Assembly: GCA_023431185.1 (NCBI GenBank)
Contig: JAEYXS010000077.1
Coordinates: 1-54,482 of the forward strand
Length of the DNA stretch: 54,482 nucleotides
Reading direction: 5' to 3'
Source of the DNA: Verrucomicrobiota bacterium
GTDB taxonomy: Bacteria > Verrucomicrobiota > Verrucomicrobiia > Limisphaerales > JAEYXS01
The notes beneath the pieces were generated by a model that did no database searches, was not told the DNA's origin, and saw only the letters and a program-made list of their open reading frames with translations. Positions 35,015-42,505 of this stretch are shown piece by piece. The position numbers and the translations under genes are program-made. Positions within the stretch are counted from its first letter, which is position 1. Each line of letters begins with the position of its first letter.

Positions 35015-35925
35015 TCCATCTTCACGCGGCGGTCCAGCAGCCCATAGGCGAGGTCCACCACCAAGTTCAACACCAGCAGCAGCACCGCATACAGCAGCAC
35101 CAGACCGACCACCATCGTGTAATCACGGTTCAGGGAGCTGTTCACCAAAAACACCCCGATGCCGGGCACACGGAAAATGTTTTCCACCACGAAGGAACCC
35201 ACCAGCAGGTCCGCCAGCAGCGGGCCACTGTAAGAGACCACCGGCAGCACCGCGATGCGGAAGGCGTGCTTCACCAGCACCTGCGTCTCGCTCAAACCCT
35301 TGGCGCGGGCTGTGGTGATGAATTCTGAGGTCAAGGTGCCCAGCATGCCTTCCCGCATGAGCCGCGCGACCTTGCCGCCGAAGTAAAGTCCCAGCGCCAC
35401 CGTGGGCAGCACCGCGTGCAATGGTGTCTCCCACATGCCCACGGGAAAGATGCCGTAATGGATGGAAAATATGAGTACCAGCAGCGGCCCCACGACAAAT
35501 CCCGGAATGCAGATGGCCAGCAACGCGATGAAGCTGCCGCCGTAATCCGCAATACCGCCTTTCTTCACCGCCGTGATGAAACCGAGCGGGATGCCGAACC
35601 CTTGCGCCAGCAGAAACGCCATGACACCCAAGGTCAACGACACCGGCAGCCCTTGGGCGATGATGTCGTTGACGGAGTGGTTGCGATATTTGAGCGAAGG
35701 ACCGAAATCTCCCTGCACCAGGTTTTTCAGATAAATCCAATACTGCGTGAGCACTGGCTTATCGAGGTGGTACTTCTCCTTGATGTTGGCCTCGATCTCC
35801 GGGGAAGCCGGCGCGCGCTCCTTGTCAAAAGGTCCGCCCGGAGCCACGCGCACTAGCACAAAGGCCAGAAAGCTGATGATGAGCAGCAACGGCACCAGGA
35901 ACGCGATTCGGCGCAAGTAATACAT
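35011..35925 (-). CDS. oppB: Peptide/oligopeptide ABC transporter permease (OppB/DppB type)
   Basis: 304 residues, first helix at the very N-terminus (FLVPLLLIISFLAFVLVRVAPG) as in OppB, with the EAA loop TARAKGLSETQVLVKHAFR. The partner permease overlaps by 4 bases and the binding-protein gene lies 3 bases upstream. Confidence 0.93.
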   Translation of the reverse strand: MYYLRRIAFLVPLLLIISFLAFVLVRVAPGGPFDKERAPASPEIEANIKEKYHLDKPVLTQYWIYLKNLVQGDFGPSLKYRNHSVNDIIAQGLPVSLTLGVMAFLLAQGFGIPLGFITAVKKGGIADYGGSFIALLAICIPGFVVGPLLVLIFSIHYGIFPVGMWETPLHAVLPTVALGLYFGGKVARLMREGMLGTLTSEFITTARAKGLSETQVLVKHAFRIAVLPVVSYSGPLLADLLVGSFVVENIFRVPGIGVFLVNSSLNRDYTMVVGLVLLYAVLLLVLNLVVDLAYGLLDRRVKME

Positions 35926-35928
35926 TCG

Positions 35929-37614
35929 CTATCTTGCCTCCACCATTTTGGTTCCAGGTTTGGCCGTGGCACGACCATCCTTCCGGCGTAGCGGCCAGAG
36001 CGGATGTTCGTCCAACAGGTTCTGATCCACACCCTCGACCACGGCGGGATCGAAGATGTTCACGCCCACGTAGAAGAACAGCGGAGCGATCGGCAAATCC
36101 TCCCGGATGAGCAAGACCTCGGCATCGTGCAAGAGCTTCGCGCGTTTGGCTGCGTCACGTTCCTGGTTCGCCTGCCGGATGAGGTCGTCATATTTCGGAT
36201 TCTTCCAGCCGGTGCGGTTGTTGCCGTTGCCGCTCATGAACATGTCCAAGAACGTGTTCGGGTCCACGTAATCCCCGATCCAACTGCTGCGCGTGGTGTC
36301 GTAATCGAGCTGGCTCTGGGAAGAGAGGTAAACTTTCCACTCCACTTGGCGCAGCTCCATGGTGATGCCCAGTTCCTTCTTCCACATGGCTTGAAGCTCG
36401 ACCGCGATCTGTTTGTGCATCTCGCTCGTGTTGAAAAGATAATTGAAGGTCGGAAAGCCTTTACCGCCGGGATAACCGGCCTCGGCCAGGAGCTTGCGGG
36501 CCTGTTCCAGATTTCGCCTCAATCCTTCGGGCGAGGTGTAGCCGTCCATGCCGGGCGGAGTCAGGCAGCTCGCGATCTTCTCACCGCTCTTGGTGATGTT
36601 GTTCACGATGCGCTCCTTGTCGATCACCAGAGCCAGCGCCTTGCGCACGCGCACATCATCAAAAGGTTTGCGCGTCACATTGAAACGGATGAAATAGGTG
36701 CCGAGGTAATCGTAGGTGTGGACATACTTCCGTCCTTTCAACACATCCATCAGTTCGCTCGGGATGAGGTTTTTGTCCCAGATGATGTCGGCTTCGCCAG
36801 TTTCATAGAGATTGAGCGCCGTGGTCGCAGACTCGGCGGGCAGCAGATCAATCAATTCGCTCTGGATGTTCTTGGCATCCCAATACAGCGGATTCTTGCG
36901 CACACGGATACGGTCATGGATGCGCCAAAACTCCAGTGTGAAAGGCCCACTGGTAGGCAACGGACGCTCCATGAGCCAGCGGTCGCCATGCTTTTCGATC
37001 GCTTGCCGGGGTACCACGGCCAAGGTACGGAAGGCGCACAGGTCGAGGAAGAAGGGCGTGGGACCTTCCAAGTCCACCTTCACCGTATGCCGGTCCAGCG
37101 CGGTCACACCCACGTCTTCTTTCGTGTAGCGCTGGCCCGTGGCGGCATTGGTCTTGCCGGTGTTGAAATGCTCACCGTTCTTCACGTAGTAGAGCTGCCC
37201 GGCGTAATCACTGGCCGTTTTCGGGTCCAAGGCGCGCCGCCAAGAATAGACGACATCTTCGGAAGTGATGGGCTCACCCGTGGACCAGAGGGCATTCGTG
37301 CGAAGGTAAAAGGTGTAAGTCTGGCCATCAGCAGAAATATCCCAGCGCTCTGCGAGACCGGGAATGGGCTTGGCGTTCTTGGGATTGAAGCGCGTGAGCC
37401 CTTCAAATAGCGCGCCTGCCACCCGGCCATCCGGCTGGCCGGTCACGATGGCGGGATCGAGCGATTCCGGCTCCGCCCCGTTCATGATGACGAGATCCGC
37501 CCGCTCCTGTCGCTGGCTGCACCCGGCCAGGCAGGCGATGGCCAAAGCACAAACGCCCACGGCCCACTGCCGTATCCAGTTCGCTCGTGTTTGGCTGGCG
37601 GTCACAGATGCCAT
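35929..37614 (-). CDS. oppA: Oligopeptide ABC transporter substrate-binding lipoprotein
   Basis: 561 residues. A long N-region is followed by a lipobox ending LAGCS with lipidated Cys32. The body starts with the family opener GAEPESLDPAIVTGQPDGRV and continues with the SBP_bac_5 pattern (ITSEDVVYSWRRALDPKTAS, then PTSGPFTLEFW). It collects oligopeptides, or possibly small glycopeptides, and hands them to OppBC. The three genes are within 4 bases of each other, one operon transcribed toward the CxxCH dehydrogenase. Confidence 0.93.
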   Translation of the reverse strand: MASVTASQTRANWIRQWAVGVCALAIACLAGCSQRQERADLVIMNGAEPESLDPAIVTGQPDGRVAGALFEGLTRFNPKNAKPIPGLAERWDISADGQTYTFYLRTNALWSTGEPITSEDVVYSWRRALDPKTASDYAGQLYYVKNGEHFNTGKTNAATGQRYTKEDVGVTALDRHTVKVDLEGPTPFFLDLCAFRTLAVVPRQAIEKHGDRWLMERPLPTSGPFTLEFWRIHDRIRVRKNPLYWDAKNIQSELIDLLPAESATTALNLYETGEADIIWDKNLIPSELMDVLKGRKYVHTYDYLGTYFIRFNVTRKPFDDVRVRKALALVIDKERIVNNITKSGEKIASCLTPPGMDGYTSPEGLRRNLEQARKLLAEAGYPGGKGFPTFNYLFNTSEMHKQIAVELQAMWKKELGITMELRQVEWKVYLSSQSQLDYDTTRSSWIGDYVDPNTFLDMFMSGNGNNRTGWKNPKYDDLIRQANQERDAAKRAKLLHDAEVLLIREDLPIAPLFFYVGVNIFDPAVVEGVDQNLLDEHPLWPLRRKDGRATAKPGTKMVEAR

Positions 37615-37693
37615 GGAAATTCCGACCCCTAGTTAAGACGCTCCTGCAGGCCAGCGCAAGCCTTAGGCCCGGATGAATACTGTTAGAGGGTAG

Positions 37694-37715
37694 GGCCCGC
37701 TGTCCTCAGCGGGCC
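37694..37715. repeat. REP-like hairpin, left member of an inverted pair
   Basis: GGCCCGCTG-tcct-CAGCGGGCC, nine perfect pairs, preceded by GTAG. It mirrors the element at 37838-37859, about 140 bases away in opposite orientation. Confidence 0.6.
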
Positions 37716-37837
37716 GCGCCGGAGAATCTTAGCGTCCAGATTTAATGAAGTTCCAACTGACGATAATGGTTTCCAAGGAGGAATGTTTTTCTCCGTAAGG
37801 AAAATCTAGGCTGACCACCGGCGTAGGCTTCGACGGC

Positions 37838-37859
37838 GGCTGGCTGAGGACAGCCAGCC
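37838..37859. repeat. REP-like hairpin, right member of an inverted pair
   Basis: GGCTGGCTG-agga-CAGCCAGCC followed by CTAC. The loop AGGA is the complement of TCCT in the left member, and the flanking CTAC mirrors its GTAG, so the two form an inverted doublet between oppA and the sulfatase gene. It lies just after the sulfatase stop (minus strand) and may also act as its terminator. Confidence 0.6.
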
Positions 37860-37868
37860 CTACCATCC

Positions 37869-39323
37869 TCACTCCGCCTTCGCCTTGGCTTTCGCCTTTT
37901 TGCCTTTGGGCTCGGGCTTCGGCCAAGGCTTGAACACGCCGCCGTATTGGTCGCGAAGCTGGTCGGTGCGCTTCCGCATCTTTTCGAGCACACTGGCGTA
38001 GGCGGGGTCTTTGACGAGGTTGTTCACCTCTTCGAAGTCCGCCTGATGATCGTAAAGCTCTTCCACCAGCGGTTGTTGCTCGAACCAGCGGATATAGGAC
38101 CAGCGTTCGGTGCGCACACCTTCGCTCTTGGGGATGTTGTGCCGGTCAAAAAGGTGTTCGTAGAAGAAATCCGTGCGCCAATCAGCCGGGGCCTTGCCAT
38201 TCACCAGGCGGATGAGGCTGCGGCCTTGCATGAGAGAGGGGACTTTCACGCCGGCATAGCTCAGGATGGTCGGGGCGAGGTCCACGTTCAGGGCCATGAG
38301 ATCCACGGTCTCGCCACGGCGAATGGCGGGGAGCTTCGGGTCCACGATGATCATGGGCACACGCACGGAGTGCTCGTAGAGATACCACTTGTCCGCGAAA
38401 CCGCGCTCACCGAGGAAATAGCCGTTATCACTGGTGAAGATGATGATCGTGTTCTCTGCCAGGCCCCGCTTGGTCAGTTCAGCACGCACCTGGCCGATGA
38501 CGCGATCCACACCGCTGATCATACGGTAGTAACCCTTCACCATCTCCTGATACTTGCCCGTTTCATTGAAGCGCCAGTCATAGCGGAGGCGGCTTTCAGA
38601 GTTTTTCAGGAAATCCGGGTTCGCCTCGAAATACTCGGCGGCCATCGTCTTCACCTCGGGGATGGTCACGTTCTTGTAGAGTTCATCCTCCGTCTTGGGC
38701 CAGATGTACTGGCGCTTGTCGTTGTCTTCCGCGTGGGGTTCGTTGAAGTTCAGGGACAGGCACCATGGTTTGGATTTATCCACGGTATCGAGGAAGGCCA
38801 CCGCTTTGTCGAAGGCGATGTCTGTCAGGTGTTTCTCCGAGCCGTCCGGCTGCTTCTTGAAGTAGGGATTGCGGTTCAGCGGTTCATAATAATCGAACAT
38901 GTCCTTCGTGGTCCGTCCCGGCGAGACATCCACGCCGAACTTGCCGATGAACCCGGTGCGATACCCCGCCTGTCGCAACTGCACCGGGTAGCTGATGTCC
39001 GTATGCGCATCCTGGATGGGCGGCGTTCCAAAGGTGTAACGGTGTGTGCGCTCGTAAAGCCCGGTGAGGAGCGAGGCGCGACTGGCCGCACAGATGGCGG
39101 TGGTCACGAAGGCATTGCGGAAGCGGATGCCTTCTTTGGCGAGCCCGTCCATGTGGGGCGTCTTGATGATGGGATTACCTGCGCACCCCAGGGCATTCCA
39201 GCGCTGGTCATCGGTGAGGATGAAGAGGATATTAGGTTTCTGCGCGGTGGCCGCTTCCAGACGGGCGAGCAACGAAAGCGCCAGGAACACGGCCAGGCTA
39301 AATACGCGATGGGCTTGGGACAT
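37869..39323 (-). CDS. Secreted type I sulfatase, CAASR active site
   Basis: 484 residues from ATG 39323, where a signal peptide starts (MSQAHRVFSLAVFLALSLLARLEA is mostly hydrophobic); the frame extends upstream to 39428 without purpose. The metal site is LTDDQRWNALG and the formylglycine site is CAASR with Cys78. Ala at the third position fits the broader (C/S)-x-(P/A)-x-R rule but differs from the CSPTR of the other sulfatase in this window. GKFGVD, FNEPHAED and FTSDNGYFLGE follow as in iduronate/arylsulfatase relatives. The Lys-rich tail is unusual. It lies 211 bases upstream of an SGNH esterase gene on the same strand; a joint role on sulfated, acylated glycans is inferred. Confidence 0.9.
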   Translation of the reverse strand: MSQAHRVFSLAVFLALSLLARLEAATAQKPNILFILTDDQRWNALGCAGNPIIKTPHMDGLAKEGIRFRNAFVTTAICAASRASLLTGLYERTHRYTFGTPPIQDAHTDISYPVQLRQAGYRTGFIGKFGVDVSPGRTTKDMFDYYEPLNRNPYFKKQPDGSEKHLTDIAFDKAVAFLDTVDKSKPWCLSLNFNEPHAEDNDKRQYIWPKTEDELYKNVTIPEVKTMAAEYFEANPDFLKNSESRLRYDWRFNETGKYQEMVKGYYRMISGVDRVIGQVRAELTKRGLAENTIIIFTSDNGYFLGERGFADKWYLYEHSVRVPMIIVDPKLPAIRRGETVDLMALNVDLAPTILSYAGVKVPSLMQGRSLIRLVNGKAPADWRTDFFYEHLFDRHNIPKSEGVRTERWSYIRWFEQQPLVEELYDHQADFEEVNNLVKDPAYASVLEKMRKRTDQLRDQYGGVFKPWPKPEPKGKKAKAKAKAE

Positions 39324-39381
39324 GGTCAGATTGATAGCAAATGAGCTGGTGAAGGACAAATGATTTGGTGAGGAAGGGAGC

Positions 39382-39398
39382 GCGGGACTGTGTCCCGC
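39382..39398. repeat. GCGGGAC-nnn-GTCCCGC hairpin, copy 1
   Basis: A perfect 7-3-7 hairpin with loop TGT, just upstream of the sulfatase gene. Confidence 0.6.
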
Positions 39399-39496
39399 AG
39401 GGCGATGAAAAGCTCCAGGGAATGGCAAAATTCAGGTAAACGCTGCACATGGGAAAGTCGCATCTCTTACCCCCTCAAGTGCTGAAGGAAGGTCCT

Positions 39497-39513
39497 GCGG
39501 GACATAGTCCCGC
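39497..39513. repeat. GCGGGAC-nnn-GTCCCGC hairpin, copy 2
   Basis: Same arms as copy 1 with loop ATA, 115 bases away in the same gap. It lies about 20 bases beyond the stop of the esterase gene. Confidence 0.6.
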
Positions 39514-39534
39514 GGTCCACAAACTTGCGCCCGC

Positions 39535-40188
39535 TCACTTCTTTTCCGTCACCAGTTTGGGCAGGATGGTCTGGGCGATGGGGGTGTTTCCAGCGGCATC
39601 AGGGTGGACGCCGTCTTTCAGGAGACTGGTATCCGGCACGACACCGAAGAGGCTGACATAGTCGCACTTCTCCTCGTTGGCGAGCTTTTCAAAAGCCGCT
39701 CCGAGTTCTTTCAACTTCCCCTCGCGTTCGTTGGCGATCGGTTTCGTGGGGCCGAGCGCGGCTTTGTTGATGTTGGGCGGGCCGACCAGGAGTATGGGCA
39801 GCTTCTCGCCATGGGTCGTGCGGGCCTTCGTGATCATGTCCCTGACATTATTAACTGCTTTCGGCACGCACTGGTCCGTGATGTCGCGCGAATCATTCGT
39901 GCCCAGCGCGATGACGAGCTGGTCGGCGTGTTTGTGCTTCAGCAGCATGGCGTCGAACTCCTTCACGGAATTCGTCGGGCGCCCGCCCTTGCCTTCATTC
40001 ACCAGCTTGAGTTTGCCTTCTTTTTGCTTCTGGATCTGCGTGACCCACACTTGATCCTGTTGCTCTTTCGGCAAGGCCCCGCCGTGGGTGATGGAATCAC
40101 CAAAGATGATGATGGTCAGTGTTTCAGCGGCAAAAGACAGTTGCGTTTGAACGAGCAAGAGACCAAGAAGAAATAGACGGAGTGTCAT
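39535..40188 (-). CDS. Secreted SGNH/GDSL-family esterase
   Basis: 217 residues with a signal peptide (about 1-20). The nucleophile block is IIFGDSITHGG, the oxyanion and Asn blocks are GKGGRPTNS and ALGTNDSRD, and the final catalytic Asp-x-x-His is in LKDGVHPDAAG. Such enzymes remove acetyl or other acyl groups from sugars or peptidoglycan. Its position beside the CAASR sulfatase suggests a carbohydrate esterase. Length and motif order are normal. Confidence 0.88.
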   Translation of the reverse strand: MTLRLFLLGLLLVQTQLSFAAETLTIIIFGDSITHGGALPKEQQDQVWVTQIQKQKEGKLKLVNEGKGGRPTNSVKEFDAMLLKHKHADQLVIALGTNDSRDITDQCVPKAVNNVRDMITKARTTHGEKLPILLVGPPNINKAALGPTKPIANEREGKLKELGAAFEKLANEEKCDYVSLFGVVPDTSLLKDGVHPDAAGNTPIAQTILPKLVTEKK

Positions 40189-40260
40189 GGTTGACCAAAT
40201 GATACGTGACTGGAGAATCTCTTCAAGCGCGTGGGGGCAAATAAACCGGAGGCGTTCGTT

Positions 40261-40800
40261 TTATGAACCGGGAGTGAGCCGCTTCACCTTCAGAGATTTC
40301 ACCGTGACCACGGAGCCCATCGCCGGAGTGATATACACCGGCCGGTCCAGGTGCGAGTAGTCGCCGGAGTGTTCGAAGCGTAGTTTCTCGTTCACGTAGA
40401 TGGCCTGGCGCTGGGTCGTGACGAGCCACCGGATGTTCACGAATTCATTGGTGGGCAGGCTGCCCATGCCCGCGCGGTGCTGCCCATTGGCCGGGCCACC
40501 ATCCACCCGCAACTGGTCGCGGCCATCTTCCCAGTTGAAGATGACTTCATTCGCCGCGTAGCTCAGGCGCAAGTTGGTGGAATCCGTTTTGGCGATGATC
40601 TTGATCTCCACGGGCGGTTCAAACTGTTCCGGCGTGCTGAGCTTCTCCACACCGCGCAGGACGATGCCATCAGGCGTGTTGACGGCATCATACTCCAGGT
40701 CACTCGACGCTGGTTGGGCAGCCGCAGGCGGAACGGTTGGTGAGGCTGGTTTGCAGCCGATCAGTGTCATCGCCAGAAAAAACAGGGACCAAGTTTTCAT
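40261..40800 (-). CDS. Small lipoprotein with a likely beta-sandwich domain
   Basis: 179 residues from ATG 40800 (MKTWSLFFLAMTLIGC, lipobox Cys16); upstream in-frame codons to 40833 would weaken the signal. The mature part alternates strands (VEIKIIAKTDSTNLRLSYA, then RQAIYVNEKLRFEHSGDY) in the way of LamG-like or DUF1080-like sugar-binding folds. No catalytic motif seen. First member upstream of the esterase in a row of small envelope genes. Confidence 0.65.
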   Translation of the reverse strand: MKTWSLFFLAMTLIGCKPASPTVPPAAAQPASSDLEYDAVNTPDGIVLRGVEKLSTPEQFEPPVEIKIIAKTDSTNLRLSYAANEVIFNWEDGRDQLRVDGGPANGQHRAGMGSLPTNEFVNIRWLVTTQRQAIYVNEKLRFEHSGDYSHLDRPVYITPAMGSVVTVKSLKVKRLTPGS

Positions 40801-40829
40801 GGCAGAAGGGGTGAACGGTAAGGGCATAG

Positions 40830-41396
40830 TCAATTTAAGGGACCGCGCAACTGGTCTTCGTCCACTTTGGCGCTGATTACTTCGTAGTTCCCGAAAAACT
40901 GTCTTCCCTTGCCTGCTTCCACTGTGCGTTCTTTGCTATAAAGCACGCACACGCGCCACGGCCCGGCGCCATACATCGGAGCTTCGACCTCATCGAAACC
41001 TCCGGGCGGAATGTTATAGAGTTTGAGGCCGGTAGGATAGTCGTCATGAACGGTATCCCAACGGAAGCCATCAGTGCCGGGACCCTTGGAGGGAACTTGG
41101 ACGCGGACATTCCAGATCAAAACGCTTACCGGTTCGCGATTGGTGAGACGAAAGATGCCGCTGGCTTCGCCTTGGCGGTGGAAGGCAATGGCGACGTGGT
41201 TGGATTCCGGGCGGGTGTCCAAACCGACAATCAGGTGTGGTCCACCCGCGCTGACGCGATAGAGGATGGGGCGCGGAGCCGGCTTGGCCGGTTGCTCGGT
41301 CGCTGCTTGGGCAGGCGTGGTCGAGCGGGCTTCCGGGGATGAACGGCAACTGCACAAGAGCAACCCGAACAAGGCGAAGAGAGTGGTGAGGTGCAT
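40830..41396 (-). CDS. Small lipoprotein of unknown function
   Basis: 188 residues from ATG 41396; a lipobox LLCSC places the lipidated Cys near 17. A Thr/Ala/Pro linker is followed by a beta-rich domain with VSVLIWNVRVQVPS and GPWRVCVLYSKE, a pattern I recall from uncharacterised Verrucomicrobia proteins. Ends 29 bases before the next small lipoprotein gene. Confidence 0.65.
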   Translation of the reverse strand: MHLTTLFALFGLLLCSCRSSPEARSTTPAQAATEQPAKPAPRPILYRVSAGGPHLIVGLDTRPESNHVAIAFHRQGEASGIFRLTNREPVSVLIWNVRVQVPSKGPGTDGFRWDTVHDDYPTGLKLYNIPPGGFDEVEAPMYGAGPWRVCVLYSKERTVEAGKGRQFFGNYEVISAKVDEDQLRGPLN

Positions 41397-41419
41397 ATCT
41401 GGAGATGGCAGAACTTGGT

Positions 41420-41683
41420 TCAATCCGGAGAGGAAGTCTCGCTGCTGGAAGCGGTGTCTGCCACATGGGCGGCATCGGAATCTGGGCCGGTGGCGTCATT
41501 ACCCGAGCTTTGTCCGCTGGAGCCGAGCAGATCGTGAACGGATTCCATGCACCAGTGACGTTTCCAACCGATGAGCAAAGTGATGAGCAGCGAGATGCCG
41601 CCGAACCAGCGATAGCCGGTGGCAATGCCCGTCGCGCCCAAGATCACACCGAGAGCGATGGTGATGTCGATAATGCGGCGCAT
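41420..41683 (-). CDS. Small membrane protein with Ser/Asp-rich tail
   Basis: 87 residues with two close membrane segments (about 4-20 and 24-39) and a hydrophilic tail rich in Ser, Asp and Ala. No family recognised; 23 bases upstream of the lipoprotein gene. Confidence 0.55.
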   Translation of the reverse strand: MRRIIDITIALGVILGATGIATGYRWFGGISLLITLLIGWKRHWCMESVHDLLGSSGQSSGNDATGPDSDAAHVADTASSSETSSPD

Positions 41684-41736
41684 GGTGGCAACTCAGCTTA
41701 ATTTACACTTCATCATCAAACAGCAACTTCTTAAAG

Positions 41737-42108
41737 TTACCCTCCCCGGTCTTTCGCTTCCTTCACGCTTTGCGGCAAAGCAGTTGCAGGCATGTCTGGA
41801 TTAGGCTGTCTGGCAAACACCCTGAACTTCCACATCCCCCATACCATGAGCAGGAAAATGGGGCCGAAGACCGGCAAAACAAGCAGCAACTGCCGCCACT
41901 CCGGATCGGGGGTGGAAATGAACCAATAGGCCGCCAAAAAGGGGATGGTGAGCGGCGTCACCAGCAAGGTCGCGCGAAAGATTGAAAACCATTGTAGGGA
42001 CGGCTTGCCCTGCCGCCGATCCAGCCACCAGAGGATGCCCAGCACCAGTGCCAAATGAGCCAGCGTGGCCAGCACTTTCCAAATAGTGATCGGCTGGGAT
42101 TCGTTCAT
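41737..42108 (-). CDS. Small integral membrane protein
   Basis: 123 residues with about three membrane helices (about 9-28, 46-66 and 75-95) and a polar C-terminal tail. No recognised family. It is the likely first gene of a row of four small envelope genes running down to the esterase. Confidence 0.55.
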   Translation of the reverse strand: MNESQPITIWKVLATLAHLALVLGILWWLDRRQGKPSLQWFSIFRATLLVTPLTIPFLAAYWFISTPDPEWRQLLLVLPVFGPIFLLMVWGMWKFRVFARQPNPDMPATALPQSVKEAKDRGG

Positions 42109-42505
42109 GGCGTGGTTAACGTGGCTCCGTGTTGGGATGCTTCTAGTTAAGGAGGTTAGCTGAAGCAGCGGGGTGGTTCAAGGGGGATTGAAGTTAGCAG
42201 GATTGAAGTTGGATGGTTTAACGCGGACCTACAGGTGGAACTTGTGCTAAGGGAGGTGCTTTTTCATGCAATTTTGTCTCCATGGAGCGCACCGGCCGCA
42301 CCGAAGGCTAACGCCGGTCTGAAAAGTGTGCCAAGGTGAGGGCAGATGGCGAGGGTAAGTATGGACGAAACAGGAAGAACAGAGAATGCAGAAACCGGTC
42401 CGGGCTGGAGCCGGATAGCGGGCCAGTCATCGCGTTTATTGACATCGGGGGGCCGAAACCCCATTTTCAGCAGACTGATTTTTACGATTTGTTTATTAAA
42501 GCCTT
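42109..42505. other. Intergenic gap upstream of aconitase
   Basis: 397 bases between divergent genes. It holds two direct copies of GGATTGAAGTT (42185-42195 and 42200-42210) followed by GGATGG, related to the repeat at 24271. A TTGACA at 42439-42444 could be a -35 box for acnA but no good -10 follows. No gene or known RNA seen. Confidence 0.45.
42185..42220. repeat. Short direct repeat GGATTGAAGTT
   Basis: Two exact copies with a 15-base period. Read on the other strand, the sequence is close to the CAACATCCAACTTC repeat at 24271. Confidence 0.4.

Noticed and set aside
36004..37410. Plus-strand frame of 468 codons opposite oppA
   Set aside because: The minus strand has a clear substrate-binding lipoprotein with signal and motifs; the plus frame has no domain or start site.
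39382..39513. CRISPR-like spacing of two identical hairpins
   Set aside because: Only two copies, 115 bases apart and short; no array and no cas genes anywhere in the window.
42439..42467. TTGACA upstream of acnA as promoter
   Set aside because: The -35 is perfect, but the hexamer at 17-18 bases (CATTTT or ATTTTC) matches the -10 consensus poorly.
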